Positions 7,417 through 14,713 of a stretch of DNA of 16,587 nt are shown piece after piece. This stretch comes from an uncultured Clostridia bacterium (lineage in GTDB: Bacteria > Bacillota > Clostridia > Lachnospirales > Lachnospiraceae): assembly GCA_947178015.1 (NCBI GenBank), contig CAMWWW010000010.1, forward strand, positions 1 to 16,587. The letters run 5' to 3'. The first letter of the stretch is position 1; each line of letters begins with the position of its first letter. The translations under genes and the position numbers were made by a program. The notes beneath the pieces were generated by a model. It had not been told where the DNA came from. It made no database searches and saw nothing but the letters and a program-made list of their open reading frames with translations.

Positions 7417-8105
7417 TTGATATCCCCCAACTTATAGCCAATTCCCCAAACTGTTAAAATATAACGTGGATTGCGGGGATCTTCCTCAATTTTGCTGCGC
7501 AGTCTGCTGATATGGACATTGACTGCATTTTCATCGCCAAGATATGCATCCTTCCACACCAAAGCATAGAGCTGCTCCTTGGTGTATACCTTATTGGGAT
7601 TCTGCATAAGCAGTTTTAAGATTTCGAATTCTTTTATCGTAAGCTCAATTGGTTCCTCCTTCTTTGTAAGAGTATAAGTATCGATATTCATTCTTAGAGC
7701 GCCTTTTGTAATCACCGCCTCTGGTTCTTGACTTTTCACTGCATATTGTGTATTTCTGCGAATATTTGCCTTAATTCTTGCCAAAACCTCTGTGACAGAA
7801 AAGGGCTTCGTGATATAGTCATCTGCGCCAAGACCAAGCCCCAACGCCTTATCCGAATCGGTATCCTTTGCTGAAAGAATAATAATTGGCACCGTGCTGG
7901 TCTCGCGAATTTTCTTCATAACTTCCATGCCGCTGATTTTGGGTATCATAAGGTCAAGCAATACCAAGCTGTACTCGCTCTCGTAAAATTTACGGCATGC
8001 CGCTTCGCCGTCTGAAGCAGTAACAATCTCATAATTTTCTGTTGACAAAAATGTTTTCAGCATTGTGCTGATCTCTGGATCATCCTCTATTATTAAAATT
8101 CTCAT
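7413..8105 (-). CDS. OmpR/PhoB-family response regulator
   Basis: A phosphorylation-controlled transcription factor. The receiver domain has the acidic pair Asp8/Asp9, phosphoacceptor Asp51 (in LLDLMIPK), a Ser/Thr switch near 77 and Lys100 (in YITKPF). The winged-helix output domain (about 132-226) has the typical LTIKEFEILKLLMQNPNKVYTKEQL and NVHISRLRSKIE segments. It leads the four-gene minus-strand operon (regulator, kinase, ATPase, permease), and the direct coupling to a transporter suggests it activates that operon. The length of 230 aa is normal. Confidence 0.93.
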   Translation of the reverse strand: MRILIIEDDPEISTMLKTFLSTENYEIVTASDGEAACRKFYESEYSLVLLDLMIPKISGMEVMKKIRETSTVPIIILSAKDTDSDKALGLGLGADDYITKPFSVTEVLARIKANIRRNTQYAVKSQEPEAVITKGALRMNIDTYTLTKKEEPIELTIKEFEILKLLMQNPNKVYTKEQLYALVWKDAYLGDENAVNVHISRLRSKIEEDPRNPRYILTVWGIGYKLGDIK

Positions 8106-8167
8106 ACTTTCTAATCGCCTCTCCCTTCTCTAAAGCGTGTCGGCTGGTTCCTCTGTTCTTCTTTGGT

Positions 8168-8196
8168 ATCATAACAGATTTTTATAGCGAAGACAA
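8168..8196 (-). promoter_or_regulatory. promoter for the two-component/ABC operon
   Basis: On the minus strand, -35 TTGTCT (plus 8191-8196) and -10 TATGAT (plus 8168-8173) are separated by 17 nt, with an upstream TG making an extended -10. The -35 lies inside the last codons of the helicase gene. No terminator is visible between the helicase and the regulator, so some read-through is possible. Confidence 0.5.
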
Positions 8197-9744
8197 TATT
8201 GCGATCTGTTGTAGCTTCTTCATGCAAATCCAGTAATTTCGCTCTCGAACAGAAGCTGCCTCACGGATATGCTTCGCAATCGTGTCTTGTTCTAAAGACC
8301 AGTCAGAACGAACGCTGCCAAGCTCCAGACAATACCCAGCCTCTCTAATCTGCTCTGGCTTCATGCCAGATCCTCTCATCTGCTGAATTAGAATATCAGA
8401 CGCTTTATCATAAGAGGGATGAAGAAATAAACCTCTCGCGGAATCATACTTCAGCTCAATCACGCGACTTATCTTGCCGTCCGGCAGATAACAGGAATCT
8501 TCCGAAGTTTCTGTTATATGAAGGTAATACAGGGACGCTTTTTCTTTTCCTTCCTTTTTCCTGATAATTCTTCCCAGCCGCTGGATACGCTGCCTTTGTG
8601 CAGAAGTCCCAGACAAAATAATGCCCACAGAGGCATCTGGTACATCTATCCCTTCATCAACCGCCTTACAGGCGATTAGAATTCGTATCTCTCCATCTCG
8701 AAAACGCTCCAAGGTATTTTTATTCACCCCTTTGCTAAGTTTTGAATGATAACGCCCTACTTTGCCGGGATACCGTTTTTGAAAGAGCTGATACAATTCC
8801 TCTGCCTGCTTGATGCGCTCTCCAAATATTATAATCTTTTCTTTTAGAGAAAGGCGTTCCGTAAGGTCCCAGACACAATCCATTCTGGCAGCCGCCAGAC
8901 AGACAAGACTCCTTCTTTGATAAGATAACTGCATATATACAGATGCTGCCTCTGCAATATGTTTCTCTTTATTTTGGGATAGATGACGAAGCAGATCAAA
9001 AAGCTCCTTCTGTGTTAATTGGCGAATTATGGGGTAGACATTTTGAAGCCTATGATAGAGAAGCATCATTCGCTCAGAATAATATTCATATTCCTCACGC
9101 TCCTTCCTCTGAAATGACAATGCAATATGAAAAATATCATATGGACACACGGTCTGCATCTTGGATGCCTGATCGATACTATAATTATAAATAGTGCGAC
9201 CAAGAACAGACATAAGATATTGTTTTAATTGCCCAGAGGGAAGAGTGGCGGTCAGACCCAGAGAGAAAAAAGATTTCATATATGGCTTACTATAGGGCAG
9301 AAATTCAAAAATTAATTGATTTTGACCACTGCCATAACGATGACATTCATCTGCGATCAACAGAACCGCGTTTCCGGCTTTCAGATCCATTAAAATCTGT
9401 CGTGCAAGCTCATAGCGGGCAGAATTAATAATATAGATCATATAATCGCAATCCGTGGAAGACTTGCGGCTGCCGCCCCGAAGACCTACTGTTTTTTGAA
9501 TGGCGCGAGATGAAAAATAGTCCTTTATCGCTCTATTCCACTGATACATAAGCGTTTCCGTCGGGACAACAACTTTCACACATAATTTCTGTGCAAGCGT
9601 TTGCTCCAATCTATCCGCAGCCACCAGTGCAAGAAATGTTTTTCCCGACCCAGTCGCAGCCTGAACAATTCCCTTACTATCGTTGGAAAACCATTGTCTG
9701 AGACATGCTTCCTGCCATTGATAAAGCTGATGATTCATATCCAT
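8182..9744 (-). CDS. DECH-box SF2 helicase (XPB/restriction-helicase-like)
   Basis: A predicted nucleic-acid helicase or translocase. An N-terminal LYQWQ precedes Walker A ATGSGKT (30-36). Motif Ia PTETLMYQW is at about 61-69, motif II DECH at 132-135, motif III LTATL at 164-168, motif V DEGIDVPD at 363-370 and motif VI QRLGRIIR at 388-395, so both RecA-like lobes look complete. A helical insert separates the lobes (about 210-300). The C-terminal tail (about 440-520) matches nothing I know and may bind a partner. It is divergent from three genes for a coiled-coil protein and two BrxC/D-like ATPases and shares their control region, so a joint DNA-processing role is likely. ATG at 9744 or 9738 could each serve as the start. 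The specific function is unknown. Confidence 0.87.
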   Translation of the reverse strand: MDMNHQLYQWQEACLRQWFSNDSKGIVQAATGSGKTFLALVAADRLEQTLAQKLCVKVVVPTETLMYQWNRAIKDYFSSRAIQKTVGLRGGSRKSSTDCDYMIYIINSARYELARQILMDLKAGNAVLLIADECHRYGSGQNQLIFEFLPYSKPYMKSFFSLGLTATLPSGQLKQYLMSVLGRTIYNYSIDQASKMQTVCPYDIFHIALSFQRKEREEYEYYSERMMLLYHRLQNVYPIIRQLTQKELFDLLRHLSQNKEKHIAEAASVYMQLSYQRRSLVCLAAARMDCVWDLTERLSLKEKIIIFGERIKQAEELYQLFQKRYPGKVGRYHSKLSKGVNKNTLERFRDGEIRILIACKAVDEGIDVPDASVGIILSGTSAQRQRIQRLGRIIRKKEGKEKASLYYLHITETSEDSCYLPDGKISRVIELKYDSARGLFLHPSYDKASDILIQQMRGSGMKPEQIREAGYCLELGSVRSDWSLEQDTIAKHIREAASVRERNYWICMKKLQQIAILSSL

Positions 9745-9771
9745 TCTACCTGCCTATTTCTATTTCAATAA

Positions 9772-9800
9772 ATTTTAACATAGCTGTTGAAAAATGTCGA
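9772..9800 (-). promoter_or_regulatory. helicase promoter
   Basis: On the minus strand, TCGACA (plus 9795-9800, one mismatch to consensus) and TAAAAT (plus 9772-9777, one mismatch) are 17 nt apart. An upstream TG gives an extended -10. The -35 lies next to the -35 of the opposite promoter, so the two overlap. Confidence 0.6.
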
Positions 9801-9815
9801 TAATTCATATATACT
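9787..9815 (+). promoter_or_regulatory. promoter for the coiled-coil protein/ATPase operon
   Basis: TTGAAA (9787-9792) and TATACT (9810-9815) are separated by exactly 17 nt, a strong housekeeping-type promoter. Transcription would start near 9822, about 30 nt before the ATG at 9854. Its -35 falls within the spacer of the helicase promoter on the other strand. Confidence 0.65.
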
Positions 9816-9853
9816 TCTTATAAAAATAAAATATTAAGTAAAGGAAAAAAAGT

Positions 9854-10621
9854 ATGAATTACGAAGATCTATATCAAGAACTGCAGCCCAATGAAAAAGC
9901 TTTAAAAGATGGACTTTCTTCTCTTCAGAAGCTTTTTAAGGCAGTTAGCCGCGAGACAGAAAATGGAGATATTAAGAATTTAAAAAAAGATCTAAAGAGC
10001 ATGACCGAAGCTGCTTCTGCTATTTTGTCAAAGCTTGAGAGCATTTCTGATACAGTGGAATCCTTTGATGCCAAGACTTATTTTGAAGGCGGGGATTTTG
10101 CCGAGCAGATGCTTGCTTTCTGTAAAGAAAAAAATGTGGATGTGCGTGGTGATTTTCCGGTATATGAGATGTTCCCATATCGTATAAAAGTAGATACAGA
10201 AAATCAAGATCTCTATCTGGATCGCAAGAAAATACCGTGCATCAGACCGCAGACCTTTGTAGATATGGTTAAAAATGGGCAAGAAAAGTTAAATAAAGTG
10301 CCGTTTTTGGCTGCATTTTTTGCAGCCGAGTTAGCGAGTGCATACGATCTTGCTATTTTAAAGTTAAACAAACCAAACGAATCCGATATTTATTTAACCA
10401 GTTTATACAAACTCCTTGCACCGATGAGCCGATTTAGAAAAGACTATGATCAGCAAACTTTTGCATTCGATCTTGCCAGATTATACACCTCAGGGATAGA
10501 AAGCACAAAAAATGGCAGAAAATTTCAATTTGGTCCAAGCAGAGACCAGCGTAAAGCCATTCGTATTCTGGACAAGGACGGAAAAGAAAGATTTCTAGCT
10601 ACGATACGCTTTTATGAATAA
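9854..10621 (+). CDS. unrecognised coiled-coil/basic protein of the helicase-ATPase locus
   Basis: I do not recognise a family. Residues 1-70 are a charged, heptad-like helical stretch suited to a coiled coil (LKKDLKSMTEAASAILSKLE). A compact middle domain follows (about 85-135) with GDFPVYEMFPYRIKVD and LDRKKIPCIRP. A hydrophobic helical part runs from about 150 to 190. The C-terminal 40 residues are rich in Arg/Lys and aromatics (NGRKFQFGPSRDQRKAIR), which could contact nucleic acid. There is no signal peptide, membrane span or obvious nuclease motif. AAAGGA lies 8 nt before the ATG. It is the first gene of the three-gene operon and is separated from the first ATPase by 11 nt. It could be an adaptor or DNA-binding subunit; that is inference. 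Confidence 0.8.
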   Translation: MNYEDLYQELQPNEKALKDGLSSLQKLFKAVSRETENGDIKNLKKDLKSMTEAASAILSKLESISDTVESFDAKTYFEGGDFAEQMLAFCKEKNVDVRGDFPVYEMFPYRIKVDTENQDLYLDRKKIPCIRPQTFVDMVKNGQEKLNKVPFLAAFFAAELASAYDLAILKLNKPNESDIYLTSLYKLLAPMSRFRKDYDQQTFAFDLARLYTSGIESTKNGRKFQFGPSRDQRKAIRILDKDGKERFLATIRFYE

Positions 10622-10632
10622 GGAGTGAGACA

Positions 10633-11829
10633 ATGATACCAGAATGGAACCAAGATCTTGAGGAGCAAGAGGACTTTGATGATTTTTCTGTGGAACGGCT
10701 TACCTGCGGAATTGCGTTTCTTACTGATTTTTGGAGGGAAAAATACCTTCAGGAATACATTCGAGATGGAGGCAGTAAGATTAAATTTGTGACGGGAAGG
10801 CAGGGAAGCGGCAAAACACATTTTCTGCGGCTGATAACCAAAATAGCGGACACAGAAAATTACAAAACCGTTCAATTCTCCGCCAAAAACATCTGGATGC
10901 ATGATTTTAAGGAAATATACATAGAAGTTTTTCGTCAATGTGATATCCTTTCCTGTCTGGAAGCCGTCAGCCGCCATATTATACAAGAGATGGGCTTTTC
11001 CTGTGATGACATTCCTCAGGGAATGAAATTTATTGATTATCTTTCCCAGAATGGTATGGGTGACGCTTTAACCAGAAGAGAAATTCGCACTCAGCTCAAG
11101 CAGTTTTTCTTAGATAATCCTCTGCTTGATAATAATTTCGCGCTGGCATGCAGTATGCTCACTGGTTGTATTTTGGGATATCCCATCTTAGAAGAACAAA
11201 ATAGAGAACTGCTTTTGGCATGGTTGGAAGGAGATCGCACGATTAAGCTGTCACAGCTTCGGGCTATGGATTTTTACCCTTGCCGCATCACAAAATACAA
11301 TGCCAGACATATGCTTCGCTCTCTGTCAGAAATTATCCGCATGGGAGGATATTCCGGTTTATTTATTGCTATCGACAACATGGAGATACTGATCAGCCGA
11401 TCAAGCTTGGAACCTTTGCACTATACAAAAACCAAAAGAGAGGACACCTATGAGAGTCTTCGACAACTTATCGATGATATTGACAGCATGAGAAACATTA
11501 TGTTTACCTGTGCTTTTGACAGAGAATTGCTGGATAATGAGAATTCAGGACTGAAATCCTATCAAGCCTTATGGATGCGGATACAGAACGAGATTGTGGG
11601 CGAGCAATTCAACCGCTTTGCTGATATGGTTGATCTTGATCGAATGGCCGCGCAAGAATATACACCAGATGTCATCGTTTCTATATCTGAAAGTCTCTGT
11701 AAAGAACGAAATTCTCGCTTCTCCTCGCCGCTTCAATTAGAAGCTGCAAAAGAAATTATTACATTGTCGCGCACAGGAGCTTTTGGAATCCCAAAGCTTA
11801 TCCAGAATGTTATGCAGGAGGTGAAGTAG
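10633..11829 (+). CDS. BrxC/BrxD-like P-loop ATPase with altered Walker B (ATPase 1)
   Basis: A predicted ATP-binding protein resembling the BREX BrxC/BrxD group (formerly DUF2791). Walker A is TGRQGSGKTHFLR (54-66). The Walker B strand is GLFIAIDNMEIL (242-253), where Asp248 is followed by Asn249 instead of the catalytic Glu, so hydrolysis may be weak or absent. Between them lies a long helical region (about 90-235) of the kind that separates these motifs in the family. FTCAFDREL (about 291-299) sits where a sensor strand would be. AGGAG lies 7 nt before the ATG. It ends directly against the next gene, a related ATPase of almost equal length (398 versus 396 aa). This points to an old duplication and a possible hetero-oligomer. 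The family call is moderate; the role is unknown. Confidence 0.78.
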   Translation: MIPEWNQDLEEQEDFDDFSVERLTCGIAFLTDFWREKYLQEYIRDGGSKIKFVTGRQGSGKTHFLRLITKIADTENYKTVQFSAKNIWMHDFKEIYIEVFRQCDILSCLEAVSRHIIQEMGFSCDDIPQGMKFIDYLSQNGMGDALTRREIRTQLKQFFLDNPLLDNNFALACSMLTGCILGYPILEEQNRELLLAWLEGDRTIKLSQLRAMDFYPCRITKYNARHMLRSLSEIIRMGGYSGLFIAIDNMEILISRSSLEPLHYTKTKREDTYESLRQLIDDIDSMRNIMFTCAFDRELLDNENSGLKSYQALWMRIQNEIVGEQFNRFADMVDLDRMAAQEYTPDVIVSISESLCKERNSRFSSPLQLEAAKEIITLSRTGAFGIPKLIQNVMQEVK

Positions 11830-13020
11830 ATGTACAATATGGAAGCCAGACACATCATTGAGACATTGCGCTCAGGAATCCCGTCCCGCGTGATAGGACA
11901 ATATTTCTCTGAAGCGCGGCCAAAGGTTATGAAAGAACTATCCGATCGTTTGGAACAGACATGCGAACACGGAAAATCTGGCGGGACCATTATCAGCGGA
12001 AAATATGGTGAAGGAAAAACACATCTCCTTAACGCCATGTTTCATCTCGCTCACTCCAATAATATGGTTGTCTCATTCCTGTCGCTAAGCAAAGAGACAC
12101 CGATGGATAAGCTTTATCTAGTCTATCAAAAAATAATTGGAAACACCTACCTTCCCAGACGTCAGCAGCCGGGCTTTTGGCACGAGCTGGAAAAAATATC
12201 CGCAAACAGTCCCATTGCAAATGAGATGCTGCTGTTTGCCGCTAAGCATTTGGAGACCGATAAGCTCTATTATCTCCTTCGCTCCTATTGGAACACGGAG
12301 GACGCTGATGAAAAATTTGTCCTTCGCGCAGACTTAGAGGGCGACTTTATTGCAAATGCTCCTCTCAAAAAGATATACCGAAGAATTTTCAATCAACCAG
12401 TAAAATATAATACAAATTTTTCAAAAACAAAGCATTGTGGGGATTACTTTTCCTTTATGAGTCATCTATTTACTCAGATGGGATACAGCGGCTGGCTGAT
12501 CTTAGTGGATGAGACAGAGCTTATGGGACGTCTTGGAAAAAAAGCCCGTCTCAACGCCTACCGCAATATGGCAAATTTTTTATTCCCTGACCAAAGCTTA
12601 GAATCCGTCTTTAGCATCTTTGCACTTAGCGCTTCCTATGTGGAAGATGTTATTGAAGGAAAACATGAATATGCAAATCTGGAAGAAATTTATCCTGATG
12701 AACAGGAATCCATAAGAGCCGTTCTGGATCTCTTGATTCGAGCACCTCAGCTTCTGCCGTTGACCAAAGAAGAAATTGGCGAAGTGTTGTGCAAAATTCA
12801 GGATTTTCATGGCAAGGCATATGGATGGACGCCCAATGTCTCCTCTGCATCCTTAATGGAAGTGACACAGTCAGGAGGCTACCTTCTTAGAACGAAAATT
12901 CGAGCTGCGATAGAATTTCTTGATCAACTTTATCAATATGGAAGAGCCGGAAAGACCATTATTAATGAACTTGGACAGGAAACGTTTGAGGAGGATATTC
13001 CTTCTATAGAAGATTTCTAA
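11830..13020 (+). CDS. BrxD-like P-loop ATPase with intact Walker B (ATPase 2)
   Basis: The better match of the pair to the BREX BrxC/BrxD ATPase family. The N-terminus EARHIIETLRSGIPSR is the family-like helix that precedes the P-loop. Walker A is SGKYGEGKTHLL (56-67). Walker B is GWLILVDETELM (221-232) with Asp227 and Glu228 both present. FALSASYVEDV (264-274) fits a sensor strand. A helical C-terminal region follows, ending in a very acidic tail (EEDIPSIEDF). The ATG follows the previous stop codon with no gap, and a near-perfect AGGAGGTGA (11816-11824) lies 5 nt upstream, so strong, coordinated translation is expected. Standard BREX partners (BrxA, BrxB, PglX, PglZ, BrxL) are absent from the neighbourhood. 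Activity on DNA is inferred. Confidence 0.8.
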   Translation: MYNMEARHIIETLRSGIPSRVIGQYFSEARPKVMKELSDRLEQTCEHGKSGGTIISGKYGEGKTHLLNAMFHLAHSNNMVVSFLSLSKETPMDKLYLVYQKIIGNTYLPRRQQPGFWHELEKISANSPIANEMLLFAAKHLETDKLYYLLRSYWNTEDADEKFVLRADLEGDFIANAPLKKIYRRIFNQPVKYNTNFSKTKHCGDYFSFMSHLFTQMGYSGWLILVDETELMGRLGKKARLNAYRNMANFLFPDQSLESVFSIFALSASYVEDVIEGKHEYANLEEIYPDEQESIRAVLDLLIRAPQLLPLTKEEIGEVLCKIQDFHGKAYGWTPNVSSASLMEVTQSGGYLLRTKIRAAIEFLDQLYQYGRAGKTIINELGQETFEEDIPSIEDF

Positions 13021-13025
13021 AATTC

Positions 13026-13050
13026 TAGGGATTGAGCGACTCAATCCCTA
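13026..13050. terminator. perfect 11-bp hairpin between convergent ATPase 2 and uxuB
   Basis: TAGGGATTGAG (13026-13036) and CTCAATCCCTA (13040-13050) pair perfectly around the loop CGA. The plus side has no T-run. On the minus strand GAATTTT follows the stem, so it fits best as the uxuB terminator, while also able to hinder plus-strand read-through from the ATPase operon. Confidence 0.6.
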
Positions 13051-13093
13051 ATCATCCATCTAGCTGTGTTATGGTTTAAATTAAAGCCCCTAT

Positions 13094-14713
13094 TTATTTC
13101 ACATATTTATCCAATGTTTTCTGCACGGCACCCGGTCCGGCAATCATCTCTCTAAAATATCCGCATACCATATCTGCCATCCCCACCTGACACAGATCCA
13201 CTCCAAAAATTGTTTTGTTTTCCAGCAACGGCTTAATCCTGCTCAAAACATCAACCTCATCCTGCATAGCAAGCTTAAAATCCGCTACATATGGACAAAC
13301 GCTGTCAAGCATAGGATCGGGACTTAACGAAAACGCATTTCCATCGTCGTCCACTGCCATAAGATAACGGAGCCATCCCGCAAACACAAGCGGGATCATC
13401 TTAAGATCGGCAATATTCAACTGCTTGGAAGCCTGATATGCCCGGATCGTCTCTCCAAAGCGTATGGCAAGCTTCTGCGAAGTATCCGTCGCAATTCTCT
13501 GAGGGGTATCCGGCATAAATGGGTTCGGAATACGAGCTTGCAATACAGTATCAATAAATTCCCTTGGTTCCAGCACACCCGGATGAACCACCACAGGAAG
13601 TCCTTCTGTATAACCTATTCTTTCAACCAGCTTTCTCAGTGTACTATTCTTCATCTCCTCCGAAATTTTCTTATATCCTAACAAGCATCCAAATAGAGCA
13701 AGCGTTGTGTGAAGCGGATTTAAACAAGTGCAGACCTTCATCTTCTCTACCTTATCAACGGTCTCCCTATCCGTAAACATCACGCCTGCCTGCTCCAACG
13801 GCGGACGTCCATTTGGAAAAGCATCCTCAACCACAAGATATTCACATTCCTCCGCATTGACAAACGGTGCGACATAGGTGTGTTTTGAGGTAACAAGGGC
13901 CTCTGCTCCCTCAAGCTGATCCCTTTTTAAAAGTTCTTCAATAGAAATATCTGGACGCGGCGTTATCTTATCTATCATGGTCCAAGGAAAGGAGACCTTT
14001 TCTTTATTTCTTATATAAGCGAGAAACCCTGCCTCCACCTTTTGATTCTTCACCCATTGTTCTGCAAACGTACCAATGGACGCAGATAACTTATCCCCAT
14101 TGTGAGAGCAATTATCCATACTGACCATGGCAATCGGTTTTTCTCCGTCTTTAAAACGGGCATATAAAAGAGATGCCACCTTTCCCATATAACTGGAAGG
14201 TTGTTTTGGTCCTGCCTGAAAATCGGCCTTTACTGCCGGCAGAAATTCTCCTGTTCCATCGACAAGACCATACCCTTTTTCTGTTATGGTAAAAGAAACC
14301 ATTTGCAGAGAAGGTTTACAAAAAATATCCAACAAGCGCTGATATTCTTTTCTATTTTCTGAATCCAAAATACAAGACTCAACAATACTTCCAATTACTG
14401 TTTTTTCTGTAGTTCCATCCGCTTTCAGCGTTACAAGAATAGAATACTCATCATGAGGGCGATTCATTTTTTCAATAATCTCATAGTCAAAACCTTCCGC
14501 CACAATCAGCCCACGATCCACTATATGAGAATTCAACAGCTTTTGCACAATATTCGCCTGAAAGGCACGAAAAATATTTCCTGCTCCAAAATGAAGCCAA
14601 CTAGGCTCTTCCTTTGTGGCAATAACCACTGCCTCCCTGTCAAATTCAGGAAGACGATAACCTGCGGATTCCCATAATGCTCTATCCTTTAAACCTTCTT
14701 GATTTAATTTCAA
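13094..14713 (-). CDS. uxuB: fructuronate reductase (D-mannonate oxidoreductase)
   Basis: An NAD-dependent enzyme of the long-chain mannitol dehydrogenase family that interconverts D-fructuronate and D-mannonate in glucuronate breakdown. The N-terminal cofactor site is LHFGAGNIFRAF (40-51). Family motifs follow: VSMDNCSHNGDKL (197-209) and CLNPLHTTLALFG (330-342), with Asn332 and His335 in the catalytic region. At 539 aa it is on the long side but normal for UxuB. The start codon is TTG, with a GGGAGG site 9 nt upstream. It overlaps the uxuA stop by 4 nt (TTGA), so the two are coupled. Other members of this family act on tagaturonate or mannitol; the uxuA partner decides for fructuronate. Confidence 0.9.
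   Translation of the reverse strand: MKLNQEGLKDRALWESAGYRLPEFDREAVVIATKEEPSWLHFGAGNIFRAFQANIVQKLLNSHIVDRGLIVAEGFDYEIIEKMNRPHDEYSILVTLKADGTTEKTVIGSIVESCILDSENRKEYQRLLDIFCKPSLQMVSFTITEKGYGLVDGTGEFLPAVKADFQAGPKQPSSYMGKVASLLYARFKDGEKPIAMVSMDNCSHNGDKLSASIGTFAEQWVKNQKVEAGFLAYIRNKEKVSFPWTMIDKITPRPDISIEELLKRDQLEGAEALVTSKHTYVAPFVNAEECEYLVVEDAFPNGRPPLEQAGVMFTDRETVDKVEKMKVCTCLNPLHTTLALFGCLLGYKKISEEMKNSTLRKLVERIGYTEGLPVVVHPGVLEPREFIDTVLQARIPNPFMPDTPQRIATDTSQKLAIRFGETIRAYQASKQLNIADLKMIPLVFAGWLRYLMAVDDDGNAFSLSPDPMLDSVCPYVADFKLAMQDEVDVLSRIKPLLENKTIFGVDLCQVGMADMVCGYFREMIAGPGAVQKTLDKYVK

Noticed and set aside
8943..9194. A plus-strand 83-codon open frame inside the helicase gene
   Set aside because: It lies wholly opposite well-conserved helicase sequence, lacks a ribosome site and has no recognisable product.
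8182..13020. A canonical BREX, Hachiman or restriction-modification locus
   Set aside because: Only the helicase and BrxC/D-like ATPases are reminiscent. No methylase, PglZ, BrxL, recognisable HamA-like domain or nuclease could be identified.
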